From positions 118,687 to 182,686 of the forward strand of contig PMUI01000070.1 in the NCBI GenBank assembly GCA_003166955.1: DNA of 64,000 nt, read 5' to 3'. The first letter of the stretch is position 1, and every line of letters starts with the position of its first letter. The notes under the pieces are model-generated. The model made no database searches and had not been told where the DNA came from. It worked only from the letters and a program-made list of their open reading frames with translations. Origin of the DNA: Acidobacterium sp. (GTDB lineage Bacteria; Acidobacteriota; Terriglobia; Terriglobales; Acidobacteriaceae). The position numbers and the translations under genes were made by a program. Shown here in pieces: positions 19,251 to 30,630 of the stretch.

Positions 19251-22200
19251 GTGGAGAGATTGAGTCGGGCGCCTGAGCCGCGAAATGGCGCTGTTGTGGG
19301 GCCAAAGAAGTTCCTCAAACCCAGGCACGGGACTCGTTGTCGAGAGACGTGCTGGCCGGCCGTGTTGGCGATCTTTTTCCTGGGTGTTGCCGCGGTGGGC
19401 GGTGTCCCTGGATTTTCGAAGGCCTGGGGCCAGCAACAGGCGCCAGCATCGGACCGCCAGACTTCACCGGCACATCGGTCGACCTCCCTTCTTCTTACTC
19501 GTCGTCAGCTCCGGGCGGAGATACCTGCGACCATCCTCCTGCGGGGTCGCGCCGCCAACGCTGCCATGTTGCGGGACCGCGCCGCCTCCGCGCCGATCCA
19601 GCCCCCTTCGACGGTATGGCAACCCGTGGGACCGCCACAGGTCAATACGTCGGCGTGGAATCTGGTCACCGGTCCGGTGACCAGCCTCGCGGCCGATCCC
19701 TCCGATTCTTCAGGAAACACGCTTTATGCCGGCACGGCGGGCGGCGGAGTCTGGAAATCCACCAACGCTGCCGGAACCGCGGGCAAAGTCAGCTTCGAGC
19801 CGCTCACGGATACCCTCAGCGCCTGGTCCTCGGCCGCGTTGACGTCGCTGAGTATCGGCGCGGTCTCGGTGCAGCCGGGTGGCACGGGGGTGATTCTCGC
19901 CGGCACCGGAGATCCCAATGACGGATCAAGCTCGTGGTACGGCGCAGGCCTTCTCCGTTCCACCGACTCGGGAAGCACCTGGAGCCTGATTCCGGCTACG
20001 ATCCTCGATGATGTCGGCCTCAGCTACAGCTTTCTCGGCAATGCATTTGCCGGCTTCGCCTGGAGCACCACCAGCACGAACCTGGTTGTTGCCGCGGTAG
20101 GACAGCCTGCAAGCGAGAGCACGATTTCAGGACAACTGAGCAACGCGAACATAACCGGACTGTATTACTCCCAGGACGCCGGCGATACCTGGAACCTCGC
20201 GACCATAGAGGATGGGTCCCAGGTGATCCAGGGGCAACAATTCGCCACCAACTATGGCAACCCGGCCACGGCGATCGTTTGGAACTCCATCCGCCAGCGC
20301 TTTTACGCCGCGATCCGCTTTCACGGTTACTACGAATCCACCGATGGCATCACCTTCACGAGGCTCTCGAACCAGCCGGGCGCGAAGCTGACCACCGCGA
20401 TGTGCCCCACCAATCCGGGAACCACAGGTTCCCACGCCTGCCCCATCTTTCGCGGGGCGCTGGCGGTTCAGCCATTAACAGGCGATATGTTTGCCCTGAC
20501 GGTGGACAACAACAATCTCGATCAGGGTCTGTGGCAGGACGCGTGCCATGCCGCCTCGGGCGGATGCGCATCGTTGACGGTGAAGTTTGCCACACGGATT
20601 GCCGACCAGCCTCTTCTAACCCCATCCGGCAGTGGAACCATTTCCCAGGCCGATTCCGATTTCTGGCTGGCGGCCGTGCCGTCGCAGCAGGATACTCTGC
20701 TGTTTGCCGGCACGCAGGATATATGGCGATGCAGCTTGGCGAATAGCTGCGTCTGGCGGAACACGACCAACACCCAAACCTGCGCCGCGGCCCAGGTCGC
20801 ACCGGCGCAGCACGCCATCGATGCGACCTTTGGCTCCGCCGGGCTCCTCTATTTCGGCAACGAGAGCGGCCTCTGGCGCTCCACCGACAACGTCAATCAG
20901 CAGAAGACGGCGTGCTCCGGCGATGACGCGAACCACTTTCAGAATCTCAACAGCGGTCTTGGCTCGCTGGCCGAGGTCGAGAGCTTCAGCGAGGATCCCA
21001 ACAATCCATCTACCTGGCTGGCGGCGCTCAGCGACCTTGGAACCGCTGCTCCGGCTGCCGGCGCCACCGCCTGGAGCCAGGTGCTCAATGGCGAGGGCGA
21101 CGTAGTGGCCATCGATCCAGCGGACCCGCAGAACTGGTACGCCACATCGGAAGCCCCGGTGGGCATCAACGGCTGCACCGAAGGAACGGCGTGCAACATC
21201 GCAGGGTTCGGCAATGTCGCCATCGGCGAAACTCAGGTGGAAAACGATTTCGAGGAGGCTCCCGCTTCGTGGATTCTCGATCCGGTTGACACCGCCAATG
21301 TGATCCTCGGCACCTGCCGCGTATGGCGCGGGCCCGCTACCGGTATTGGCTGGAGTCAGGTGAATCTCCTCAGCTCGATGTTGGACAAGGACCAGGGACC
21401 GTATTGCGACGGAAATGCTGCCATCAGCGCTCTGGCGGCGCAGCCGATCACGTCTGGTTCTTCATCCGGAAACGGCGCCGAACAGCTGTACGCAGGCATG
21501 GCAGGTAGCTTTGCGGGCGGCGGACTCGTCCCCGGCCACATCTTTACCGCAACCGTCAACAATGCATCGGCGTCGTCGAACACCAAATGGGTGGATCGCT
21601 ATTCCTCGCCGGTCACGAATCTGGGTTCAGGAGCGCGGTTCAATCCGGAGCAATACAGCATCTCCGGCATCTATCCCGATCCGCACGATCCGGCTGGGCA
21701 GACGGTGTATGTCACCATTCAGGGAGTAACGGGGACCGAGGGATCGGAGCCTGTCGTCTATCGCTCCACCGATGCGGGCGCCCACTGGACCGACCTCAGT
21801 TCCAATCTGCCGACTGTTCCGGCCAACAGCGTTGTCGTGGATCCCAACAACGCAAACATCGTCTATCTCGCGATGGACACGGGCGTTTACGTAACTCAGA
21901 ACGTCGGCGCCTGTGCGACGCTCACAAGCGCGTGCTGGAATGTTTATGGCAGCGGCCTGCCGAACGCACCGGCCATCAGTCTAATGACCTATAACCAGGG
22001 CGATACCCAAACGTTGCGCGCGGCCACCTGGGGTCGAGGCATCTGGCAGGTCGACCTCGCAACGGCGGGCGTCGCGCCCACTACCGCAACCATTCTGCCC
22101 GCATCGCTCACCTTCGCCGGTCAGCAAGTGCAGACCACCAGCGCTCCGCGAACCCTTACCCTCAACAACACCGGCGCTCTGAATCTGAACGTCGCCAGCC

Positions 22201-23843
22201 TCACCATTACCGGCGATTTCGCCGAGACCGACAATTGCAGCGGCCAGTCCGTCGCGGTCGCGGCAAGTTGCCAGATCGCCGTGACGTTCGACCCCTCCCA
22301 AAGCGGATCGAGAAGCGGGCAGCTGACGGTTTTCGGCAATGTCTCCGGCGGTCAACTCACGGTGTCCCTGACAGGAACGGGCCTGGCCCCGGCCAGCGTC
22401 CTGCTTACACCGTCTTCGCTCGCCTTCGGCGCCACCGCCGTCGGTTCGCATTCGTCGCCCCAGTTCGTCACCATCGCGAACACAGGGGATATCCCATCGA
22501 CGCTGACCGGCATATCCGTAAGCGGTGACTTTTCCATCTCCGCCAACACATGCGCCAACTCGCTGGCGGGCGACTACAGCTGTACGGTTGGAATTGTCTT
22601 TTCTCCCACGGCCTCAGGCACGCGCAGCGGCACGCTGACGGTCACGGATTCGGTGGGCACGCAGACCGCGCCGCTTGCGGGTACCGGACAAAACCCCGCC
22701 ACCGACGCGCTCTCCCCATCGAGCCTCACCTTTGCGACGCAGCAGGTGGGAATAGTAAGCACGGCCCAGCAGATCGCGCTCACCAACAGCGGTGATCAGC
22801 CATTGACCAACATCGCGGTGAGGGCAACCGGCGATTTCACTGCCGTCAACAATTGCGGAGCCCTGCTGCAGGGTAATGCCACCTGTTCCATCTCCGTGTC
22901 ATATGCACCCACGGTGGCCGGCGCGGAGTCCGGAACGCTGGCCGTCACCGACGAATTTCGTAGCCAGAAAGTCGCTCTGGCCGGAACCGGCATTGCACCT
23001 CCGAGCGCATCGGCTCTTCCCGCATCCATCAATTTCGGCGGCTATGCGATCGGCACGATGAGCACCGCCCAGACCGTGACCGTCACAAACAACGGCGGCT
23101 ATGCACTCACCGGTCTCGCCTCAACCACCACATCGGGTTTCACGCTGGCGACGAACAACTGCGCGGCGACGCTGGCTGTCGGCGCGAACTGCCAGCTCGG
23201 CGTCACCTTCTCTCCTGCCACCGCCGGGCCAGCCACCGGAACCCTCACGATCTCCGCAACAAGTTTAGCTATGCCTCTCGCCGTTGCCCTCTCCGGCCAA
23301 GGCGACGACTTCCTCATGGCGATCAGCGGATCGTCAACCGCGATTATCACCAGCGGCCAAATCGCAACCTTCCCGATCCAGTTGCAGGGCCTTGGCGGAA
23401 CCTCGGGCACCGTGGCTCTCTCTTGCAGCGGTGCGCCGCAAAATGCAACCTGTACGCTGAACCCCACCAGCATGGCCATCACCGCTGTCAACACCTCCAG
23501 CGTGACAGCCTCCATCGCGACCGGAGTTGCAACATCATCTTCCACTCTGCGGAGTCCGAACTGGAAGCACATCGTTCCGGTCCTCGCTCTGGCATTTCCA
23601 TTGTGGTTCGCTGGATTGTGGCGTCGAAGCCGAGCGCGGTGGATAGCGTTCCTGGCGGTTTTCGCGATCCTTCTGGTCGGATGCGGCGTAAGCGCCAGTT
23701 CCGGAGGAGGAGGAGGAGGTGGTGGTGGTGGTGGCGGCGGCGGAACGCAGAACCAGACTCCGGCGGGAACCTACGCGATCACCGTAACCGGAACGATGTC
23801 GAACATTACGCACACCGCGCAAATCACCCTGACGGTGCAATAG
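19251..23843 (+). CDS. giant secreted surface protein: Asp-box propeller plus choice-of-anchor-D repeats
   Basis: The 1530-aa protein has a hydrophobic export segment (WPAVLAIFFLGVAAVGGV). A propeller-like region of Asp-box/BNR motifs follows (GGGVWKSTNAAG, GLLRSTDSGSTWS, YYSQDAGDTWNL, GLWRSTDN, VYRSTDAGAHWTDL; roughly residues 110-925). About five ~100-residue HYDIN/choice-of-anchor-D repeats come next, each with LTFxxxxVG and a CxxSVxFxP-type strand (residues ~935-1350). The C-terminus has a hydrophobic helix, RRSRARW, a second helix, LLVGCG, fourteen glycines and a last small Ig-like strand region. Such modules usually mediate adhesion or extracellular enzyme scaffolding; no catalytic site was recognised. 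The start is a GTG without a convincing ribosome binding site, so the N-terminus may begin slightly later. Confidence 0.8.
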   Translation: MERLSRAPEPRNGAVVGPKKFLKPRHGTRCRETCWPAVLAIFFLGVAAVGGVPGFSKAWGQQQAPASDRQTSPAHRSTSLLLTRRQLRAEIPATILLRGRAANAAMLRDRAASAPIQPPSTVWQPVGPPQVNTSAWNLVTGPVTSLAADPSDSSGNTLYAGTAGGGVWKSTNAAGTAGKVSFEPLTDTLSAWSSAALTSLSIGAVSVQPGGTGVILAGTGDPNDGSSSWYGAGLLRSTDSGSTWSLIPATILDDVGLSYSFLGNAFAGFAWSTTSTNLVVAAVGQPASESTISGQLSNANITGLYYSQDAGDTWNLATIEDGSQVIQGQQFATNYGNPATAIVWNSIRQRFYAAIRFHGYYESTDGITFTRLSNQPGAKLTTAMCPTNPGTTGSHACPIFRGALAVQPLTGDMFALTVDNNNLDQGLWQDACHAASGGCASLTVKFATRIADQPLLTPSGSGTISQADSDFWLAAVPSQQDTLLFAGTQDIWRCSLANSCVWRNTTNTQTCAAAQVAPAQHAIDATFGSAGLLYFGNESGLWRSTDNVNQQKTACSGDDANHFQNLNSGLGSLAEVESFSEDPNNPSTWLAALSDLGTAAPAAGATAWSQVLNGEGDVVAIDPADPQNWYATSEAPVGINGCTEGTACNIAGFGNVAIGETQVENDFEEAPASWILDPVDTANVILGTCRVWRGPATGIGWSQVNLLSSMLDKDQGPYCDGNAAISALAAQPITSGSSSGNGAEQLYAGMAGSFAGGGLVPGHIFTATVNNASASSNTKWVDRYSSPVTNLGSGARFNPEQYSISGIYPDPHDPAGQTVYVTIQGVTGTEGSEPVVYRSTDAGAHWTDLSSNLPTVPANSVVVDPNNANIVYLAMDTGVYVTQNVGACATLTSACWNVYGSGLPNAPAISLMTYNQGDTQTLRAATWGRGIWQVDLATAGVAPTTATILPASLTFAGQQVQTTSAPRTLTLNNTGALNLNVASLTITGDFAETDNCSGQSVAVAASCQIAVTFDPSQSGSRSGQLTVFGNVSGGQLTVSLTGTGLAPASVLLTPSSLAFGATAVGSHSSPQFVTIANTGDIPSTLTGISVSGDFSISANTCANSLAGDYSCTVGIVFSPTASGTRSGTLTVTDSVGTQTAPLAGTGQNPATDALSPSSLTFATQQVGIVSTAQQIALTNSGDQPLTNIAVRATGDFTAVNNCGALLQGNATCSISVSYAPTVAGAESGTLAVTDEFRSQKVALAGTGIAPPSASALPASINFGGYAIGTMSTAQTVTVTNNGGYALTGLASTTTSGFTLATNNCAATLAVGANCQLGVTFSPATAGPATGTLTISATSLAMPLAVALSGQGDDFLMAISGSSTAIITSGQIATFPIQLQGLGGTSGTVALSCSGAPQNATCTLNPTSMAITAVNTSSVTASIATGVATSSSTLRSPNWKHIVPVLALAFPLWFAGLWRRSRARWIAFLAVFAILLVGCGVSASSGGGGGGGGGGGGGGTQNQTPAGTYAITVTGTMSNITHTAQITLTVQ

Positions 23844-24129
23844 CTGTGCGCCGGCACGGCTTCAACAAAGAGCTGCTCGACAGCTCAGACGCCCAGCCCC
23901 GACGCCCAGGTTCCACTCCCCGCCCGTAGCGCACGGCCAGGTTCACCCCACAGCAAGAAGCTAAAGCCTCTGGGATGAAACATTCAACATCATTCCTCCC
24001 GCGCCTCAGTACCTCAGTACCAGCCTGGTCTATTCCGGGAAAACAGCACGGCGGCAGCTTCTCTTCAGCTTCAAGCTGACCTCTGAACTGCAGTGTCAGC
24101 CGATCCTGCGTCCCGACCACCAAAAACAA

Positions 24130-24157
24130 AAAGGCCGCCCGTTTCCGAGCGGCCTTT
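24130..24157 (-). terminator. Rho-independent terminator of rpoD (possibly bidirectional)
   Basis: A perfect 9-bp stem AAAGGCCGC/GCGGCCTTT with a 10-base loop. Read on the minus strand it is followed by TTTTTGTTTTTGG, a strong U tract for rpoD transcripts, 35 bases past the stop. On the plus strand the stem itself ends in TTTCTG, so it may also stop readthrough from the surface-protein gene. Confidence 0.85.
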
Positions 24158-24162
24158 CTGCA

Positions 24163-24186
24163 CCCTACTCCCTACACCCTACTCCC
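24163..24186 (-). repeat. 14-bp direct repeat forming a G-quadruplex motif in the rpoD 3' UTR
   Basis: Two copies of a CACCCTACTCCCTA-type unit. On the minus strand this reads as four GGG tracts separated by AGTA, TGTA and AGTA, which satisfies the usual G3 quadruplex pattern with 4-base loops. It lies between the rpoD stop codon (24192-24194) and its terminator. Confidence 0.7.
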
Positions 24187-24191
24187 TGCTT

Positions 24192-25970
<1,779 letters not shown>

Positions 25971-26811
25971 TGCGGCTCAGTGGCCGCAGGGTGGTAGGCG
26001 CACGTCTCCCCGGGACGTTCAGAATACCATAAAAGCGGCCTAAATCCGGCAATTTCTGATATTTCGGGCCAATTTCGGCTGTGAACGTCGCGTCTTTTGC
26101 GACAGGATCCTCACTCACTTAGATGTGGAAATCTCCAAATTGTTTCATTTCAGTAGCCCGTCAGATCGAGGCCGCCCCATCTCCAGTGCAACCAAAGGTA
26201 CCGTGACTTCCGCGAACGGTACTATGACCGATTTAGAACAGGTACCGTTACGTCTCCGGAGCGAAATTCCGGTAGTGTCCGTTTACCGCGTTGCCGCTTC
26301 CTTGACCACTTGCCCGCTCACCGGGCATACATCGCTGGTGACGTGCCCGAGATGAGGAGCGTATCTATCGATTGGCAACTGGCTCTGAACGAGCGCGAGG
26401 TCGTGGATGCCGCAGATGGGCGGATGCGAGTTCTCTTTCCTGAAGCATAGTGCTTCCAATACCGCTCTCGACATAGTCGCCCTGAAAAAGGAGTCCGCTC
26501 TTGGCCGACACCAGCGGGTCGCAGATAATGGGAAGCGGTTACTGCTGTGCGAAGAGTGGCAGCAAATGACGCTCAGCGCAAGATTACGGATGGGTGTAGC
26601 AAAGACGTACCCTTTTCCGTTGACATGGAATCTGCAACGCTGCGTTAGGACACCACCGAAATTCCCGTGTGGATATCCCCGGCTGACAGGTTCATAGCTG
26701 ACCGCTTCTTGGCTGACCGCCTCATAGCTGACCGGTTCTTAGCTACCCGTCTTTTACCTGACCGCTTCTCAGCTGCTCTCCCGCTGTACCCTGTATCCGA
26801 ACCCCGCCGCC
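25971..26811. other. long divergent region between rpoD and dnaG
   Basis: About 840 bases without a convincing gene. Short ORFs on both strands (up to 96 aa) look like nothing recognisable and lack good ribosome binding sites. It contains a repeated GGTACCGT element (GGTACCGT near 26197, ACGGTAC near 26216, GGTACCGT near 26241) and the 15-bp tandem repeat at 26682-26771. Promoters for rpoD and dnaG must lie here, but no high-quality hexamer pair was found. Confidence 0.5.
26682..26771 (+). repeat. 15-bp degenerate tandem repeat upstream of dnaG
   Basis: Six consecutive 15-bp units with the consensus GCTGACCGCTTCTTA (26682, 26697, 26712, 26727, 26742, 26757), plus a trailing GCTG. The array ends 40 bp before the dnaG ATG. 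The unit length is a multiple of three and reads A-D-R-F-L in one frame, but that frame has no credible start and runs on as an overlapping frame of dnaG. Confidence 0.85.
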
Positions 26812-28584
26812 ATGGCCTCCGACTTCGCGCAGCACGTCAAAGAACAGGCCGACATCGTCAAAGTCATCGGCGACTACGTGCGCCTGAAAAAAGCCGGCGC
26901 GCAAAACTACACCGGCCTCTGCCCCTTCCACAAAGAGAAAACCCCGTCCTTCAGCGTCCACGCCGGCCGCCAGTTCTTCAACTGCTTCGGCTGCCACGAG
27001 CACGGCGACGTCTTCACCTTCGTCCAGAAAATCGAGAACGTTGGCTTCTCCGAAGCCGTGCGCACCGTCGCTCAAAAGGCCGGCATCCCGCTCCCCAAGC
27101 GCGAATTCACTTCGCCCGAGGAAGCCGCCGAGCATCGCCAGCGCGGCAAGCTGATCGAGCTCCACGAAGTCGCCACCGCCTGGTTCGAAGAACAGCTGCG
27201 CTCGCCCGAGGGCGCGCTGGCCCGCGAATATCTCACCGGCCGCGGCCTCAACGCCGACGGCATAACAAAATTCCGCATCGGCTTCGCCCCCGACAACTTC
27301 CACGCCCTCCGCCAGCGCCTCGAGCCCCTCGCCGACATCGAAACCCTCCGCCTCGCCGGCCTCTTCTCCTGGAAGGAGCAGGAAGACGGCAGCCCCGGCC
27401 CCCTCTACGCGCGCTTCCGCAAGCGCATCATGTTCCCCATCGCCAACGAGAGCGGCCGCGTCATCGCCTTCACCGCGCGAACCCTCGAGACCGGCGAAAA
27501 AGCCGGCCCCAAATATCTCAACTCGCCCGAGACCCCGCTGTATTCAAAAAGTCATGTCCTGTTCAACCTCGACAAAGCGCGCCAGGCCATTCGCCAGGAC
27601 GGCGGCGTGGTCCTCGTCGAGGGCCAGATGGACTGCATCTCCGTCTTCCTCGCCGGAATCCCCAACGTCCTCGCCACCAGCGGCACCGCCTTCACCGAAT
27701 CGCAGGTCCGCCTCCTGCGCCGCTACGCCACCCGCGTCATCGTCAACTTCGATCCCGACACCGCAGGAGCCAACGCCGCCGAAAAATCCATCGCGCTGCT
27801 CACCGAGGAAGGTTTCGAAGTCCGCGTCCTCACCCTCGAAGGCGGCCTCGACCCCGACCGCTACGTCCGCGACCGCGGAGCCCGCGCCTATGTCGACGCC
27901 CTCCGCGCCGCGCCCTCCTTTCAGGACTACCTCGTTGAGCGCGCGCGCCAGCTCTTCCCCGCGCGCGATCCCAAATCCAAAACCGAGGCCCTCAACTTCC
28001 TGCTCCCGCACATTCGCCGCATGCCCAGCCGCATCGCCCGCGACGCCTTCGCCATCGACGCAGCCCAGGCCCTCGGCATCGACTCAGCCCTCGTCCGCGC
28101 CGAGTTGAAAGAAGCCGCCGCCAAGCGCCGCGACTCGATGGGCGCGCAAAATCTCCCTCTCTTGGAGGCCGAGCAGATCGTCCTTCTCGCATTTTGCGCT
28201 CCGCGTTCCAGCGAGGTGTATCTCGTCGCGGAGGGCTCATACCAGCAGCACAGCCGCGAGTTCGCAGCCGTCCGCTCTGACCTGCGCGACATGATCGATT
28301 TGCTACGCAACCGAGCCGATGGCGCGGATGTGATGACGGCAATGGCCACCGACGAGCAGCGATTACTCCTGGCTGGTGTCTCGGCCTCCATTTACGGTAG
28401 GGATCCGGAGCCGGACGAGGTCGAGGCGGCGGTACTCGCTATCCGTCGGCTTGCCCTGGAACGACAGAAACGCGAGATTCTTAGTGCCATTGACCACGCG
28501 GAACGCGCCGGCAACTCGGGCGAGGTTGCGAGACTGAGCTTGGCGAAGGGCGATCTCGACCGTCACCTGCGAGAGATGGATTAA
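26812..28584 (+). CDS. dnaG: DNA primase
   Basis: Synthesises RNA primers at the replication fork. The N-terminal CHC2 zinc finger is intact (C37, H40, C58, C61 within CPFHKEKTPSF and CFGCHEHGDVF). The catalytic RNA polymerase core follows, with the TOPRIM motif VVLVEGQMDCISV (about residues 265-277) and NFDPDTAGANAA. The C-terminal ~150 residues form the helical DnaB-interacting part. Length (590 aa) is normal. The start ATG gives the usual N-terminus (DIVKVIGDYVRLKKAG). It follows the 15-bp tandem repeat and is divergent from rpoD. Confidence 0.95.
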   Translation: MASDFAQHVKEQADIVKVIGDYVRLKKAGAQNYTGLCPFHKEKTPSFSVHAGRQFFNCFGCHEHGDVFTFVQKIENVGFSEAVRTVAQKAGIPLPKREFTSPEEAAEHRQRGKLIELHEVATAWFEEQLRSPEGALAREYLTGRGLNADGITKFRIGFAPDNFHALRQRLEPLADIETLRLAGLFSWKEQEDGSPGPLYARFRKRIMFPIANESGRVIAFTARTLETGEKAGPKYLNSPETPLYSKSHVLFNLDKARQAIRQDGGVVLVEGQMDCISVFLAGIPNVLATSGTAFTESQVRLLRRYATRVIVNFDPDTAGANAAEKSIALLTEEGFEVRVLTLEGGLDPDRYVRDRGARAYVDALRAAPSFQDYLVERARQLFPARDPKSKTEALNFLLPHIRRMPSRIARDAFAIDAAQALGIDSALVRAELKEAAAKRRDSMGAQNLPLLEAEQIVLLAFCAPRSSEVYLVAEGSYQQHSREFAAVRSDLRDMIDLLRNRADGADVMTAMATDEQRLLLAGVSASIYGRDPEPDEVEAAVLAIRRLALERQKREILSAIDHAERAGNSGEVARLSLAKGDLDRHLREMD

Positions 28585-28622
28585 GGCACAGATGCGCGCG
28601 CGTACCGGATCAAGGTAGAGTC

Positions 28623-30497
28623 ATGTCCATGAAAAAGGCGGTTTGGCTGATGGCCGGCAGCGCCGTTCTGGCCGGCGCGATGCATGCGGGAGCGCAATCG
28701 GGTGCGGCGATGCCGCCCATGCCCGGGATGCACCCCTTTCCCACGCCCGACCAACTCCCGGTCCCCATCCGCATGAGCGGCATCGGCAATTCGCACATCA
28801 CCATCAAGGCAACGCCAGAGGGGCAGGCATGGTTCGACCAGGGACTCAGCCTTCTCCACGACTTCTGGGACTACGAATCGGCGAAGGCCTTTGAGCAGGC
28901 CATCCGCGTCGACCCCAACTGCGCCATGTGCAACTGGGGACTCGCGCAGGCCATCGACTTCCGCAGCCAGGAAGACAAAGTCTATGCCGACAAGGCCCTC
29001 GAACAGGCCGCGAAGCTGGAGGGAAAGGCCAGCAGGACCGACCGCTTCTACATTGACGCGGCCGTCGCCGAATCTCATGAGAAGGAAGCCGACAACAGCA
29101 AGTCGATTGCGATTCTTCGCAAGCTCGTGAAGAAGGAGCCCCACGACAGCGAAGCCCGCATCTTCCTCGCGAACGCCCTCGGAGACGGCTTCGACGACAA
29201 AGGTGAGCCGAAGCCCGGAGAAAAGGAGAAGATCGCAATCCTTGAAGGCGTTCTTAAAGACGCACCCAACGATTCGGCTGCGAACCACTACTGGATCCAC
29301 GCCATGGAGCCCAGCAATCATCCCGAGCGCGCCATCGCCAGCGCCGCTCTCCTCGCCTCGCTCGCCCCCACCAGCGGCCACATGGTGCATATGCCGGGCC
29401 ACATCTATTACCGCGTCGGCGACTACGCGAGCGCTGACCGCTGGTTCACCGCCTCCACCGAAGCCGACGAGCGCTACATGCGCGAGCAACACGTGAGTGT
29501 CGACAACGACTGGAACTACGTACACAACCTCATGTACGCCATTGCCAACCTGATGGAGCAGGGCAGGCTCGATGACGCCAGCGCGCTCTCCGATCATCTG
29601 GCCGGAGCGCGCGGCGAGCTGTCGGAGACTTTGTACATCTGGAGCGCGCGCGATCAAGTTTCCCGCGTCAGCCGCCGTCTGCCCGTGGCTCTGCGCGTGG
29701 GCGACTGGTCCAGCGTGCTGGCCATGCTCGACGCATCAAACCTGGCCGACACAGACAAGACAACGAACCTCCGCTTCCTGAAGGAAGAACTGCACAGTTT
29801 TGCTCGCGGGATGCAGGCGCTGGACCACGGCGACCTGGCCAACGCGAAGACAGCCTCGGCTGAAATGGATGCCGGGCTGTGGCGCCAGGGCCAGGACGCG
29901 CAGGCCGCGGCGGATGAGAAGGCGAAAGCCGACGCGGAGAAGGCGAAAGCCGACGCGGAGAAGGCGAAAGCCGACGCGGAGAAGGCGAAGGCCGGCGCTG
30001 ACAAATCGAAAGCGAAAACCGGCGCAGATCAAAGTCCTGCCACGCCGCTCAACCCCGATGCCGATGCCGGACCAGTGGTCAAGACGCTGACCATCGCCTC
30101 ACAGGAATTGCGCGCGGGTGCGCTCCTGCTCGACGGCAAGCCCGACGCGGCGAAGAAACTGTACGCCGAGGCGATCGCAGCGGAGAAGAAACTCGGCTAT
30201 CACGAGCCGCCGTTCTATATCCGCCCCGTCGCCGAGACCGAGGCCGAGGCGCTGTTGCGCGCAAAAGATTACGCCGGCGCCAGGACCGCGTATCAGGAGG
30301 CGCTGGTGGAGCGGCCAGCATCAGGATTCGAGCTGTACGGCATCGCCCACGCAGACGAGCTGGCCGGAAACACCGCCCAGGCCCAAACCGAGTACCAGGC
30401 TTTTCTGAAGGCCTGGCCCTCAGCAGACCCAAAGCTGCCCGAAGTGCTGCACGCGCAGGAAGCTCTGGCAAGCGCGAGCAGCGTCGCCGCGAAGTAG
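28623..30497 (+). CDS. secreted tetratricopeptide-repeat protein with Lys/Ala repeat
   Basis: The 624-aa protein has a signal peptide (WLMAGSAVLAGAMHAGA). TPR-like helical pairs (GQAWFDQGLSLLHDFWDYES, AKAFEQAIRVDPNCAMCNWG, later YAEAIAAEKKLG) flank a His-rich segment, SGHMVHMPGHIYYRVGDY. Residues ~430-460 are tandem KADAEKA heptads encoded by 21-bp repeats. The C-terminal TPRs include PASGFELYGIAHADELAGN. Its function is unknown; TPR proteins of this size are usually periplasmic scaffolds. It starts 38 bp after dnaG; the AAGGTAGAG stretch before ATG 28623 is a plausible ribosome binding site. Confidence 0.8.
   Translation: MSMKKAVWLMAGSAVLAGAMHAGAQSGAAMPPMPGMHPFPTPDQLPVPIRMSGIGNSHITIKATPEGQAWFDQGLSLLHDFWDYESAKAFEQAIRVDPNCAMCNWGLAQAIDFRSQEDKVYADKALEQAAKLEGKASRTDRFYIDAAVAESHEKEADNSKSIAILRKLVKKEPHDSEARIFLANALGDGFDDKGEPKPGEKEKIAILEGVLKDAPNDSAANHYWIHAMEPSNHPERAIASAALLASLAPTSGHMVHMPGHIYYRVGDYASADRWFTASTEADERYMREQHVSVDNDWNYVHNLMYAIANLMEQGRLDDASALSDHLAGARGELSETLYIWSARDQVSRVSRRLPVALRVGDWSSVLAMLDASNLADTDKTTNLRFLKEELHSFARGMQALDHGDLANAKTASAEMDAGLWRQGQDAQAAADEKAKADAEKAKADAEKAKADAEKAKAGADKSKAKTGADQSPATPLNPDADAGPVVKTLTIASQELRAGALLLDGKPDAAKKLYAEAIAAEKKLGYHEPPFYIRPVAETEAEALLRAKDYAGARTAYQEALVERPASGFELYGIAHADELAGNTAQAQTEYQAFLKAWPSADPKLPEVLHAQEALASASSVAAK
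29916..29999 (+). repeat. 21-bp in-frame tandem repeat (KADAEKA heptads)
   Basis: Three identical 21-bp units (29916, 29937, 29958) and a fourth degenerate unit (29979-29999). They encode EKAKADA heptads inside the TPR protein. Identity at the DNA level suggests recent expansion by slippage and likely copy-number variation between strains. Confidence 0.85.
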
Positions 30498-30630
30498 TCC
30501 GGCACTGGCACGACGGATAACAAAGGACTCTGCCGCGCAAGACTACTTACCGGAAGGTAGTTTCCGGTTTGACGACCAACCGTCCAGAACGGCAATGGCG
30601 ATGTGGTGGTACGGGACCGGCCTCAGTTAT

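Larger units (their letters stand above)
23844..24191. other. convergent intergenic region
   Basis: About 350 bases between the surface-protein gene (+) and rpoD (-). It contains the hairpin terminator at 24130-24157 and the four-tract C/G repeat at 24163-24186, both described separately. The remaining ~280 bases show no gene. Confidence 0.5.

Noticed and set aside
26125..26697. Small ORFs in the rpoD-dnaG gap (63-96 aa, plus a 32-aa ORF at 26352-26450)
   Set aside because: No ribosome binding sites, motifs or family resemblance; they may be gene remnants but cannot be supported.
26682..26771. CRISPR-like array
   Set aside because: Units are contiguous 15-mers without spacers, and no cas gene is present.
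26667..27938. Plus-strand ORF beginning in the 15-bp repeat and overlapping dnaG in another frame
   Set aside because: The translation after the repeat is Arg/Pro-rich out-of-frame dnaG; no ribosome binding site or motif supports it.
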